From positions 1 to 64,000 of the forward strand of contig JADJOR010000025.1 in NCBI GenBank assembly GCA_016713665.1: a stretch of 64,000 bases of DNA, read 5' to 3'. A model generated the notes under the pieces. That model was not told the DNA's origin. It worked only from the letters and a program-made list of their open reading frames with translations, and did no database searches. The position numbers were made by a program, and so were the translations under genes. This stretch comes from Deltaproteobacteria bacterium. Its GTDB lineage: Bacteria > Myxococcota_A > UBA9160 > UBA4427. Below, piece by piece: positions 54,201 to 62,637 of this stretch (the stretch's first letter is position 1; every line of letters begins with the position of its first letter).

Positions 54201-55067
54201 ATGAAATTCGTTCTCGGCATCGGTCTGCAGTCCAACATCGAGCACGCCCTCCCCATGGCCCAGGAGGCCGAGAAGTCGGGCTTCTGGGGTCTGCAGGTCG
54301 GCGACAGCTACATGTACCCGAAGCATTCGGACTCGAAGTACCCCTACTACGAGACCGATCGCAGCTTCCTCGAGAACATGCCGATGTACGACCCGGTCAT
54401 GATGCTCTCGGCGATGGCCGCCGTCACGAAGACGCTCTTCCTCTATCCCTCGGTCTACAAGCTCGCGAGCCGGCATCCGGTCCTCGCGGCGAAGCAGTGG
54501 TCCTCGCTCGCGTGCTTCTCGAACGACCGCATCCTGCTCGGCGTCGGGATCACCCCCTGGCTCGAGGACCTCACCTATCTCGGCATCGAGTGGAAGACCC
54601 GCGGCAAGCGAATGGACGAGTGCATGGAGATCGTGCGCGGACTCATGAAGGGCGGTTATTTCAAGTACGAGGGCGAGCACTTCCAGTTCGGCGAGATGAA
54701 GCTCAATCCGACGCCGAAGAAGCCGGTGCCGTTGATCGTCGGCGGGCATTCGGCGCCAGCGCTGCGCCGCGCGGCGCGCCTCGGCGACGGCTGGACCTCG
54801 GCGGGCTCGAGCCGCGAGGAGCTCGTCCGCATGATCGGCGAGCTCGGCCGATTGCGCCGCGAGTACGGCAAGGACAAGGAGCCCTTCCAGATCCATGCCG
54901 GCGACCCGACGCTCGCGACCGTCTCGGCCTTCAAGGAGGTCGAGGACGTCGGCGTGACCCACGGCGTCGCCTCGGTCTGGAACGTCTACGCCCCGCCGTC
55001 GGCGCTGCAGGAGAAGCTCGACGCGATCAAGCGGTTCGGGGATACGGTGATCGGGAAGTATCGTTAG
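54201..55067 (+). CDS. LLM class flavin/F420-dependent oxidoreductase
   Basis: A 288-residue luciferase-like TIM barrel. Start MKFVLGIGLQSNIEHALPMAQ. Motifs: FWGLQVGDSYMYPKHSDSKY, MLSAMAAVTKTLFLYPSVYKLASRHPV, NDRILLGVGITPWLEDLTYLGIEW (in parts) and VGGHSAPALRRAARLGDGWTSAG. The arrangement is that of F420-dependent or FMN-dependent members of the family. GGAGG lies 6 bases before the ATG. Immediate neighbour is the amidohydrolase gene; together they may form a two-step oxidation and hydrolysis unit. Confidence 0.9.
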   Translation: MKFVLGIGLQSNIEHALPMAQEAEKSGFWGLQVGDSYMYPKHSDSKYPYYETDRSFLENMPMYDPVMMLSAMAAVTKTLFLYPSVYKLASRHPVLAAKQWSSLACFSNDRILLGVGITPWLEDLTYLGIEWKTRGKRMDECMEIVRGLMKGGYFKYEGEHFQFGEMKLNPTPKKPVPLIVGGHSAPALRRAARLGDGWTSAGSSREELVRMIGELGRLRREYGKDKEPFQIHAGDPTLATVSAFKEVEDVGVTHGVASVWNVYAPPSALQEKLDAIKRFGDTVIGKYR

Positions 55068-55198
55068 GCGGCTCGGGGGCCGAGTCTCGATGTGCGGGCG
55101 CCGGCTGGGGCACTCGGGGGGCGGGGCGGCACGAGGCGGGAGCCGGGGCGGCTCGCGGTGGGCGGCGTTCTCGTCTCGGCGGGGTGGTGAGGCTGGGC

Positions 55199-55516
55199 TC
55201 AATCTTGGGAAAGGCCGCGGCGCCATCGTTCGAAATCACGTGCGCCATGCAGGAAGGCGATCACGGTCACACGGTCGGATCCCACTCGATACAGCAGGCG
55301 ATATCGGAACACGAAGATCTCTCGGATCGACGCACGTCCGATTTCGGGAACGACGCGTCCCCGCTCCGCGAGGGTCGATAGAGATTCGGCACTTTCGAGC
55401 GCTGCCCGAGCGACCGAAGCCGCGCCGGAAGCCGACTCGGCTGCGATGTATGCGAGGGCATCATTGAGCGCGTCCAGAGCGGGTCGCGACCAGACTACTC
55501 GGCGCCGAGTATCCAT
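55199..55516 (-). CDS. ParE/RelE-type toxin
   Basis: A 105-residue type II toxin of the ParE/RelE superfamily. It begins VVWSRPALDALNDALAYIA and ends with the diagnostic strand pair SIREIFVFRYRLLYRVGSDRVTVIAFLHGARDFE. ParE-type proteins poison gyrase and RelE-type proteins cut mRNA at the ribosome; the helical N-terminus favours ParE. The start overlaps the 3' end of the antitoxin gene by about 22 bp, as usual in such pairs. Confidence 0.85.
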   Translation of the reverse strand: MDTRRRVVWSRPALDALNDALAYIAAESASGAASVARAALESAESLSTLAERGRVVPEIGRASIREIFVFRYRLLYRVGSDRVTVIAFLHGARDFERWRRGLSQD

Positions 55517-55689
55517 CGCCGCTCGAGCTCCTGAACCACTTGCTCGTGGGGGATGACATTGCCGGCATCCGCCTCGGCAAGACCCAGCTCGATCTGCTGA
55601 ACGACGTAGAGGTGGTAGAGGACGTCTTCGAGACTGCAGTCATCGGGAAGACGATCCAGGAGCGCGCGGACGGCATCTTTCGTCGACAT
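55495..55689 (-). CDS. Antitoxin of a ParE/RelE-type pair
   Basis: A 64-residue protein (MSTKDAVRALLDRLPDDCSLEDVLYHLYVVQQIELG, in parts; ends VVQELERRWILGAE) with a helical N-terminus and a C-terminal toxin-wrapping helix. It resembles the small antitoxins encoded upstream of ParE-like toxins, in which the segment around D-x-L-D-x-L-P-D-D-x-S is common. A longer in-frame start at 55755 exists, but the start at 55689 begins at the conserved part. Confidence 0.72.
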   Translation of the reverse strand: MSTKDAVRALLDRLPDDCSLEDVLYHLYVVQQIELGLAEADAGNVIPHEQVVQELERRWILGAE

Positions 55690-55747
55690 GGGTGGCATCT
55701 TAGCAGGGCCTGCCGATCGAGGGTCGCTCATGCCCATCAGATCATGA

Positions 55748-56422
55748 TCAGACATACCTCCCCGTCGTCGCGTCGTAACGCGCGGCGGCGGGGAGCTGCT
55801 TGCCGTGCTTCGCCAGATAGTGGGCGGTGAAGTGGGGAGCGCGCTCGAGGATCTCGGTGATCTCGTAGATGCGCTCGTATTCGCCGTACTCGATGCGCCA
55901 GACGCCGTCGGGGTCCTTGCGGTAGCGGTCCTTGTAGAGACCCGTCCCCATCAGGAACTCCTTCGAGCGGAAGTGGTAGACCAGGTCGTTGAAGTAGACG
56001 AGCGCCGTCGCCTGCGTCTCGCTCAGGAGCTCGACCTCGGCGCCGTGGCCGTTGTGCTGGGTCACGATCTCCGTATGGAAGCTGTTCTCCGTGACCTCGA
56101 GGAACTCGGCGCGGCTCTTCGCCTGGTAGACGTATTCGCCGCCGGCGCAGTAGCAGGAGAAGTCCTCGGTCAGGATCGACTTCATGTCCTTCAGGTTCGC
56201 GGTGTCGAGGCAGCGGAAGTAGGTCACGCGCAGTCGGCGACAGGCCTCGAGGTCGGCCAGGCGCTGGACTTCGCGCTCGAGGGCGGCGAGGCGGGCGGGG
56301 GCAGCTTTGGCACCACTGGCCACCGCGCGGGCCGCGCGCTTCGCATTTGGTCGCGCGCCGGCGGCGGCGCGCTTCTTTCCGGTCGCACGGCGGGGCGTCG
56401 CGGTCTTCTTCCGGCTCGGCAT
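55748..56422 (-). CDS. NTF2-like (SnoaL-like) protein with histone-H1-like basic tail
   Basis: A 224-residue protein. Residues 1-55 are Lys/Arg/Ala/Pro-rich (SRKKTATPRRATGKKRAAAG, KRAARAVASGAKAAPAR), like a histone-H1 or HC1 tail. A short coiled segment (LAALEREVQRLADLEACRR) leads into an NTF2/SnoaL cone fold (YFRCLDTANLKDMKSILTED, AFVYFND-type strands, VWRIEYGEYERIYEITEI). The family includes small-molecule isomerases, dehydratases and binding domains. GGAGGAG is 8 bases before the ATG. It lies 68 bp downstream of the P450 gene and 58 bp upstream of the antitoxin start. Confidence 0.75.
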   Translation of the reverse strand: MPSRKKTATPRRATGKKRAAAGARPNAKRAARAVASGAKAAPARLAALEREVQRLADLEACRRLRVTYFRCLDTANLKDMKSILTEDFSCYCAGGEYVYQAKSRAEFLEVTENSFHTEIVTQHNGHGAEVELLSETQATALVYFNDLVYHFRSKEFLMGTGLYKDRYRKDPDGVWRIEYGEYERIYEITEILERAPHFTAHYLAKHGKQLPAAARYDATTGRYV

Positions 56423-56490
56423 CTTCCATCTCCTCCAAAGACGCACGATCTGTTTGTCGGCGTCGACATTGATCCGTCCGGCTCGACGCG

Positions 56491-57660
56491 TCAGCGCAGC
56501 CGGATCGGCAGCGAGACCGGCGAGCGGGTCGGGACGAGCTGTGTCCAGCGACACTGCGTCGCGAGCTCGTGGTCCGGGAAGCGCCGCAGCAATTCCTCGA
56601 AGGCGACGCGCGCCTCGAGCCGCGCGAGCGAGGCCCCCAGACAGAAATGGATGCCGTTGCCGAAGGCGACGTGGCGATCGATCGCGCGTCCGACGTCGAA
56701 GCGATCGCCATCCGGGAACTCCCGATCGTCGCGGTTGGCGGCGGCGTAGAGCAGGAGGATCTTGTCGCCGGCAGGGAGCTTCTGACCGTGGCGCTCGATG
56801 TCCCGAGTCAACGTCCGCGCGTTGCCTGGGATCAGGCTGTCGTAACGCACCATCTCCTCGACCGCGTTCGGGATACCGCGCGGATCACGCGCGAGCCGCG
56901 CGCGCTGGTCCGGATGCTGGGCCAGGCGTAGAGCACCCGTCGCGATGAGCGAGGCCGTCGTCTCGAGGCCGGCGACGAGGAGCAGCACGCAGAAGCCCGT
57001 CAGCTCGGACTCGCTCATGGGCTCCTCGCCCTCGCTCGCGGCCGCGTTCGCAAGTGCGGAGATCAGGTCGTCGGTCGGTCGACTTCGCCGCTGTTCGGTG
57101 AGCTCGCCAAACAGACTCGTCAGCTCGGCGATCGCCTGCTTGCCCGCGGCCATCGCCGCGGGATCGGGGCTCATGGCGCAGGTCGCGTCGGACCAGCGCC
57201 GGAACGCGTCGCGTTCGGACTCGGGGACGCCGAGCAGCTCGGCGAAGACCGCCGTCGGCAGGGGTGTCGCGAAATCCGAGACGAGATCGCCCTCGCCGCG
57301 GGCCTCGAGGCGATCGAGCAGCGCCGTTGCCTCGTCGCGGATCCAGCTCTCGAGCCCCGCGATGCGCCGCGGCGTGAACCCGCGATTCACCTTCGTCCGC
57401 AGCACGCCATGCCGCGGCGGATCCATCGTCAGGATCATCGGCGGGGCGGCGGCGTTGTGCTCGTCGAGGATCGTGATCCCGCGCGCCGAGGAGAAGGTCC
57501 CGGGATCGCGCAGCGCCTGCCAGACGTCCTCGAAGCGCGAGAGGACCCAGAAGCCGCGCTCGGCGTTGTGATAGGCGGGGAGCTCGTCGCGCAAGCGGCG
57601 GAAGGCCGGCTGTGGGTCGTCGAAGTGGCGCGCGTCGTAGGGGTCGAACGCGAAAGACAT
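56491..57660 (-). CDS. Cytochrome P450
   Basis: A 389-residue soluble bacterial P450. The heme ligand is in FGNGIHFCLGASLARLEARV. The I-helix oxygen motif is LLVAGLETTASL, with Glu at the acidic position before the threonine pair. The ExxR motif is EEMVRYDS, and the meander ends in GDRFDVGRAIDRHVAF. The class matches broad CYP families seen in terpenoid and steroid oxidation by actinobacteria and related groups; no subfamily is assigned. It needs ferredoxin and a reductase, neither of which is in the window. It is probably co-transcribed with the SDR upstream (82-bp gap) and the NTF2-like gene downstream. Confidence 0.93.
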   Translation of the reverse strand: MSFAFDPYDARHFDDPQPAFRRLRDELPAYHNAERGFWVLSRFEDVWQALRDPGTFSSARGITILDEHNAAAPPMILTMDPPRHGVLRTKVNRGFTPRRIAGLESWIRDEATALLDRLEARGEGDLVSDFATPLPTAVFAELLGVPESERDAFRRWSDATCAMSPDPAAMAAGKQAIAELTSLFGELTEQRRSRPTDDLISALANAAASEGEEPMSESELTGFCVLLLVAGLETTASLIATGALRLAQHPDQRARLARDPRGIPNAVEEMVRYDSLIPGNARTLTRDIERHGQKLPAGDKILLLYAAANRDDREFPDGDRFDVGRAIDRHVAFGNGIHFCLGASLARLEARVAFEELLRRFPDHELATQCRWTQLVPTRSPVSLPIRLR

Positions 57661-57742
57661 CGCTTCGACGGTACGAGAAAAGGAGCGGGCCGACGAGGGG
57701 CGTCGAGGGTCGCTCCACCCGACGCGACGGCCACTGAGCGGC

Positions 57743-58528
57743 TCAGGGCACCGTATACCCACCGTCCGCCGAGATCGTCGCGCCGACCACGAACGAAGCG
57801 TCGTCCGAGAGCAGCCAGCAGACCGCGCGCGCGATCTCCTCGGGCTCGGCGATGCGGCCGATCGGGTGGAGACTCGCGACCTGGCGCTCGGCCTCTTCGG
57901 ACCCCTGGAGCCAGCCCTCGACCATGCGGCTGCGGGCGGTGCCCGGACAGATCGAGTTGATGCGGACGTTCTTCGTGATGTTCTCGAGGGCGGCCGATTT
58001 CGTGAGGCCGATGACGCCGTGCTTGGCGGCGACGTAGTCGGCCTGGTTCGGCACGCCGATCACGCCGGCGCCGGACGACGTGTTCACGATCGCGCCGCCG
58101 CCTCCGCGGATCATCGCGGGGATCTCGTGCTTCATGCAGTAGAAGACGCCCGTCAGCATGACGCCGATCGCGCGCAGCCAGACCTCGTCGGGCATCTCGA
58201 CGAGCGGACGGCCGCCGCCCATCACGCCCGCGTTGTTGTGGGCGAAGTCGAGGCGACCGAAGCGATCGACGGTCGTCTTCACCATCGCGGCCACGGAGAC
58301 CGGGTCGGCGACGTCGACGCGGATCGCGAGCGCCGTCCCGCCGGCGTTCTCGATCAGGGAGACCGTGTTACGCGCGTGGTCGAGGTCGATGTCGGCGACG
58401 GCGACCTTGGCGCCGGCGCGGGCGAGCTCGATGGCGGTCGCGCGGCCGATGCCGCCGGCGGCGCCGGTCACGAGGGCCACGCGGCCGGAGAAGTCGTGTT
58501 TCGCCATGCCGGATCGTCGTTCGCTCAT
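57743..58528 (-). CDS. SDR family oxidoreductase
   Basis: A 261-residue classical short-chain dehydrogenase. Cofactor motif TGAAGGIGRA, an Asp at the end of strand 2 (VADIDLDHA, favouring NAD), NNAG in HNNAGVMGGG, catalytic Ser in VNTSSGAG, and YVAAK. The C-terminal segment is SFVVGATISADGGYTV. The start at 58528 has GAGGAG 6 bases upstream; ATGs at 58606 and 58507 are alternatives. It is first in the P450 cluster, so it likely oxidises a hydroxyl made by the P450. Confidence 0.92.
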   Translation of the reverse strand: MSERRSGMAKHDFSGRVALVTGAAGGIGRATAIELARAGAKVAVADIDLDHARNTVSLIENAGGTALAIRVDVADPVSVAAMVKTTVDRFGRLDFAHNNAGVMGGGRPLVEMPDEVWLRAIGVMLTGVFYCMKHEIPAMIRGGGGAIVNTSSGAGVIGVPNQADYVAAKHGVIGLTKSAALENITKNVRINSICPGTARSRMVEGWLQGSEEAERQVASLHPIGRIAEPEEIARAVCWLLSDDASFVVGATISADGGYTVP

Positions 58529-58604
58529 CGTCGTCTCCTCGTGCTGCGTTCGAATCGGGTCTTCGTTCGGATTGATAACAGATCGCGCGGGGGCTCGGAA
58601 CGAC

Positions 58605-58636
58605 AACGCCCTGGCTCCTCTCGGAGTCAGGGCGTT
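58605..58636 (-). terminator. Probable terminator of the PEP-CTERM gene
   Basis: AACGCCCTGGCTCC (58605-58618) pairs with GGAGTCAGGGCGTT (58623-58636), 13 of 14 positions, with a TCTC loop. It lies 37 bp beyond the stop of the minus-strand gene at 58674. Only a short T-containing stretch (TGTCGTTCC) follows. Confidence 0.6.
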
Positions 58637-58673
58637 CTCGATTCAGCGTGGCGTCTGCAAGGAGTCTCGGAGG

Positions 58674-59390
58674 TCAGATGTCGCGCGTTCGACCTCGTCC
58701 ACCCGCCGACGCGAGCCCCGCGAGACCGAGGCCCAGGAGCAGCGCCGTTCCCGGCTCCGGGACCCAGCCGGTCAGGATCGTCGCGTTGATCGCCTGTTCG
58801 GTCACGCCGCCTGTCAGCACGACCACGTTGCCGAGACTCGGGTTGGCGTTCGTTCCGATGTCGATCACGGTCTGGCCGGGCGCGGCAACACGGAAGACCA
58901 CCCGGAACTGCGCATCGCCGCCGTTGACGACGCCGTCGAGTCCGGGATCGCGCGCCCCAGTCCCGGCCCGACCCGTCGTCGAGATGGCCTGGACGAGCGG
59001 GACGTAGCTGCCGACGCCGGCCACGTTCTGCACGTCGCCCGGGCCCGCGAGGAAGTTGCCCGTGTTCTCGTCGGACGGGAAGCTCAGGCTGTTGCCCAGG
59101 CCGGCGGTGCAGGCGGCCGTCGGGCAGAAGTAGGGGCCGGTGTTCATCTCGCCCGAGACGAACTCGAGGATCGAGTTGTCCCAGCCCTGGACGCCGGCGC
59201 CGATGCCATAGATGGCGGCGCCGCTCGGATTGGACATGCGGATGTTGATCGTGATCACGTCGCCGATGTTGGGCGCATTGAGCGGGGCGCCCGAAGAGGT
59301 GGTGGCCGTTACGACGAAGGTCAGGGCGGTCGCGGTCGAAGCTGTCAGCAAGGCTGTGAAGACGACGAGCAGAGAGCTCAGGATGCGCAT
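58674..59390 (-). CDS. PEP-CTERM sorting domain-containing protein
   Basis: A 238-residue exported protein. Signal peptide MRILSSLLVVFTALLTASTATA. A beta-sandwich follows (TFVVTATTSS...GDVITINIRMSNPSGAAIYG), reminiscent of cohesin-like or choice-of-anchor domains. The C-terminus is a textbook PEP-CTERM signal: VPEPGTALLLGLGLAGLASA followed by GGRGRTR. Exosortase cleaves after Pro-Glu-Pro-type motifs, linking such proteins to exopolysaccharide-rich surfaces. GAGGAGG is 7 bases before the ATG at 59390. It is monocistronic, with a terminator hairpin. Confidence 0.9.
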   Translation of the reverse strand: MRILSSLLVVFTALLTASTATALTFVVTATTSSGAPLNAPNIGDVITINIRMSNPSGAAIYGIGAGVQGWDNSILEFVSGEMNTGPYFCPTAACTAGLGNSLSFPSDENTGNFLAGPGDVQNVAGVGSYVPLVQAISTTGRAGTGARDPGLDGVVNGGDAQFRVVFRVAAPGQTVIDIGTNANPSLGNVVVLTGGVTEQAINATILTGWVPEPGTALLLGLGLAGLASAGGRGRTRDI

Positions 59391-59832
59391 TTCGTGGACC
59401 TCCTCGGCAGCTCCGATGCGGAATGTCGCCGCATCGAGCGCATGACGGTTCCGGTCGGGGCTTCCGTCCGGTCTGGATCGGCCTGCCGATCGATGCCCCA
59501 TCCTACACCCAAACGCGGTCGGAGTGGCGCTCGCTTCAGGCCGATCGATCACCGCGCCTGTTGCATTTGTCCCGAGCTCGTCCTTCAGCGTTTTTCCGCC
59601 CCCGAATCACCCCTCAGAGCTTCGGGACCCGCGCCCTCAGCCTCGAACGTTGCGCGGTCCGCGGGCTACGGCTCCAGGCCCGGGGCCGGAGTCGGGAGCG
59701 CATCGCGGAGGGGATTCCCTGGCGTGCAGGCGGCGAAGCGGCGAGGCATGCTCGGCCGGGAGTGCGCACGATGCGTCCCCGGACCGAACGAAGACTTCGA
59801 GCCCCCATCCACGGACCGAAGGAGCAGAAGCC
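59391..59832. other. Intergenic region with no gene recognised
   Basis: This 442-bp stretch between the PEP-CTERM gene and the thioesterase gene holds no convincing coding frame. I see a short hairpin (GATCGG/CCGATC near 59483-59498), a second imperfect hairpin with GGCCC/GGGCC core at about 59669-59694, and a T-rich strip near 59583-59592 (CGTTTTTCCG). It should contain the divergent promoters, but no consensus boxes stand out. Confidence 0.5.
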
Positions 59833-60189
59833 ATGGCGATCGAGATCGGCCTATCGAACGAGCAGCGCTACACCGTGACCGACGACATGGCGCCGCCGCA
59901 CCTCCCGGTCAAGGTCCTCGGTACGCCCAACATGATCGGGCTCATCGAGGGGACCTGTCTGCTCGCGGTCCAGCCCTCCCTCGCGCCGGGTCAGGCGACC
60001 GTCGGGACCCACGTCTGCGTCAGCCACCAGGGCGCCGCACCGTCGGGGAAGGAGATCGTCGTCCGCTGCAAGCTCGCGAAGATCGAGAAGCGGAGGCTGA
60101 CGTTCGAGACGGAGGTCGAATGCGAGGGGCGGTTGATTTCGAAGGGGACGCACGAGCGGGCGATCATCGATACGGCGAAGTTCGGGTAG
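59833..60189 (+). CDS. Hotdog-fold thioesterase (FlK-like)
   Basis: A 118-residue hotdog protein similar to the fluoroacetyl-CoA-thioesterase-like group: VKVLGTPNMIGLIEGTCLLAVQPSLAPGQATVGTHVCVSHQGAA (in parts), then GKEIVVRCKLAKIEKRRLTFETEVEC and GRLISKGTHERAII. The conserved T-P-x-M-I...E and V-x-H...A segments are present. It probably hydrolyses or binds a small acyl-CoA. AAGGAG is 9 bases before the ATG. Substrate unknown. Single gene. Confidence 0.85.
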   Translation: MAIEIGLSNEQRYTVTDDMAPPHLPVKVLGTPNMIGLIEGTCLLAVQPSLAPGQATVGTHVCVSHQGAAPSGKEIVVRCKLAKIEKRRLTFETEVECEGRLISKGTHERAIIDTAKFG

Positions 60190-60321
60190 ACGGGTCCAAG
60201 GCCCGGAAAGCGTTACGCCCAGCGCCGAATCGACTCCCTTCCGGCGGCGCCCTGCGAGCGGGGATCCGAGGCGATCCGTCGACGAACCGGGCAGGGACTT
60301 GAAATTGGCTGGCCCAAGGTC

Positions 60322-62637
60322 ATGATAGGGCGCTCGAGAGTCCGAGCCTCGACGCGCGGGCGTGTCGAATCCCGCGGAGCATTCCTGGTGCGTGGCTCGC
60401 GTCCCTTCTGGTGGGCGATTCTCCAAGAACGATTGCATTCCACCCGGGCCGGCTGGGCCGGCTGGGCCGAGCGACCGGGCTTGCTAGGGCGTGCTTGGCC
60501 CGGGGGGAACCGGCGGCGTCCGGCCTGGGTCGTGGCATGGCTCGTCCTGCTCGATCTGGGACTGGCCCCCCCTCGGACCGCCATCGCCGACGATTCCGTC
60601 GAGACCATCGTCGTCAACGGGGATTCGCGCAGGCTTTCGGAGATCCCGCCGACGACTTCGGTCGAGACGATCGACGGGCGGGATCTCGATCGCGGCGGGT
60701 TGCTCGACAGTCGCGACCTCGCCGGTCGGGTTCCGGGGCTCGTCGTCTCGACCAACTCCGCCGTCGCCCATCCCTATCTCCGCGGCGTGGGCAGCGATCT
60801 GATCAGCGCGGGCGTCGAATCGAGTATCGCCGTCGTCGTCGACGGGGTCTACCGCCCGCGTTCCGCCGGCGCCCTGATCGATCTCTTCGACATCGACCGG
60901 ATCGACGTCCTGCGCGGACCCCAGGGCCTCCATTTCGGCCGCAACGCGACGGGCGGCGTGATTCATGTTCGTTCTCGCCGGCCGGACTCGGCGGTTGGGG
61001 CCGAGGCGGACCTGACCTACGGCTCGTTCGAGCTGGCTCGCTTCCGATACGCGCTGAACGTTCCGCTCAGTGAAGGACGAGGCGCAGTCCGACTCGCCGG
61101 CATGCACAAGCAGCAGGATGGCTACCTGCGAAACGTCCTCCGCCGCGAGGGATCGGAGGGCGAAGACTTCGACGCGCTGCGACTCCAGGCGAGCTACCAG
61201 CTCAACGCGAACGCTTCGATCCTCGTCGGCGGCGACTACTCGAGGGATACCGGAACCCGCGGACTCACGCCGCGCCTCGCCGAGCCCCTGGCGGGATCTC
61301 CCGCGTTCCTGGCGGGGGGAACGGTGCCCGACGATCGCCGTCGGGTCTTCCTGGATCGCTCGCCCCATGCGCGGGGCGAACAAGCGGGCGGACGCATCGA
61401 GCTCGACGTCGGGACCGATGCCGTCGAGATCGCCTCGATCACGGCCTTCCGCGCCAACGATCTCGCCGAGAAGCTGGACCTCGACGGGACCGAGCTGCCC
61501 TTCGTCACGAACGACGTCGACGAACGCTCCCGATCGGCGACGCAGGAGGTCCGGGTCGCGTCGTCGCCCGGCGGTCGCGTCGACTGGCTGGTCGGCGGCT
61601 TCTTCCAGCACGAGCAGGCGAGGCAGCGGTTGAACCCGCGGTTCCCGCTCGCCGGGATCGACGACCGGACGAAGGGTCGGATCCGAACGAACGCGCTCGC
61701 CCTGTTCGGCGAGATCGCTCTCGCGCTGCCCGCCCATCTCCGACTGTCCACAAGCACGCGCTACAGCTACGAGCGTCGCGAGCACGCGTTCGACGAACGC
61801 CTGAACGGCGTCTCCGTCAGCGACTTCACGACCGACGGATCCTGGGATGGATGGTCGCCCGAGATCGCATTGACCTGGCATCCGCGCGACTCCTTCCTCG
61901 GTTATCTGAAAGGCTCGCGCGGCTACAAGGCAGGGGGCTTCAATACCGCGATCAACCAGCCGGGCCCGATCAGGCCCGAGTCCCTCTGGGCCGCCGAGCT
62001 CGGCGGGCGGGCCGATCTGCTCGGCGATCGCGTGCGCGTCGAGGGCGCGTTCTTCTACTACGACTACCGCGACATGCAGCTTCAGATCATCCCGCCGAGC
62101 GCGGCCGTCCCTTTCCCGAGCATCGAGAACGCAGGGCAGGCGACGCTCTACGGCCTCGAGCTCGGGGTCGAGCTGTCGCTTCCCGGCGAAATCGCAGTCG
62201 ATGGCAGTCTCGCCTGGCTCGAGTCCGAATTCGAGCATCTCGACGCCATCGACGTCAACGCTCCGGCCGCGAGCCCCGATCAGTCTGGAAACCGGTTGCC
62301 GAGGGCCCCGGAGCTGGCTCTCGCCCTCGGCGGCGAAATCCGATTGCGGCTCGGCGAGCTCGGCTTCATGACCCCGAGAATCGACTACCGATACCAGACC
62401 GCGACCTACTTCAACGTCTTCCAGGATCGCTTCACGCGCCAGAACGGTTACGGCGTCGTCAATTTCCAGATCGGATTCGAGACCGGAGACGGGAAGCTCG
62501 GCCTGACCGTCTACGGATACAACCTCGCGGACCAGACCTACGTCACGAACTTTTTGCGGGTCGACAATCAGTTCGGCAACATCTCGTTCCTCGGCAGTCC
62601 CCGGACCCTGGGGATCACGTTCAACGTGAAGCTCTAG
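60322..62637 (+). CDS. TonB-dependent receptor
   Basis: A roughly 771-residue outer-membrane receptor. The signal peptide is VVAWLVLLDLGLAPPRTAIA, followed by a TonB box-like ETIVVNG, the plug (RDLAGRVPGLVVSTNS...IDVLRGPQGLHFGRNATGGVIHV) and a 22-strand-type barrel ending FGNISFLGSPRTLGITFNVKL. The style is that of iron- or organic-ligand receptors rather than vitamin B12. The start is uncertain: ATG at 60322 gives a basic 60-residue leader before the signal core; TTG at 60481 or a GTG near 60532 would give an ordinary signal peptide. The 3' end overlaps the convergent LuxR gene by 17 bp. Confidence 0.93.
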   Translation: MIGRSRVRASTRGRVESRGAFLVRGSRPFWWAILQERLHSTRAGWAGWAERPGLLGRAWPGGNRRRPAWVVAWLVLLDLGLAPPRTAIADDSVETIVVNGDSRRLSEIPPTTSVETIDGRDLDRGGLLDSRDLAGRVPGLVVSTNSAVAHPYLRGVGSDLISAGVESSIAVVVDGVYRPRSAGALIDLFDIDRIDVLRGPQGLHFGRNATGGVIHVRSRRPDSAVGAEADLTYGSFELARFRYALNVPLSEGRGAVRLAGMHKQQDGYLRNVLRREGSEGEDFDALRLQASYQLNANASILVGGDYSRDTGTRGLTPRLAEPLAGSPAFLAGGTVPDDRRRVFLDRSPHARGEQAGGRIELDVGTDAVEIASITAFRANDLAEKLDLDGTELPFVTNDVDERSRSATQEVRVASSPGGRVDWLVGGFFQHEQARQRLNPRFPLAGIDDRTKGRIRTNALALFGEIALALPAHLRLSTSTRYSYERREHAFDERLNGVSVSDFTTDGSWDGWSPEIALTWHPRDSFLGYLKGSRGYKAGGFNTAINQPGPIRPESLWAAELGGRADLLGDRVRVEGAFFYYDYRDMQLQIIPPSAAVPFPSIENAGQATLYGLELGVELSLPGEIAVDGSLAWLESEFEHLDAIDVNAPAASPDQSGNRLPRAPELALALGGEIRLRLGELGFMTPRIDYRYQTATYFNVFQDRFTRQNGYGVVNFQIGFETGDGKLGLTVYGYNLADQTYVTNFLRVDNQFGNISFLGSPRTLGITFNVKL

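Noticed and set aside
55740..55749. GATCATGATC palindrome near the toxin-antitoxin pair
   Set aside because: A 10-bp palindrome overlapping the 3' end of a coding region is weak evidence for an operator.
60455..60475. Short CCGGCTGGG direct repeats before the TonB receptor signal sequence
   Set aside because: Only two copies in a coding or leader stretch of uncertain start; too little for a repeat element or binding site.
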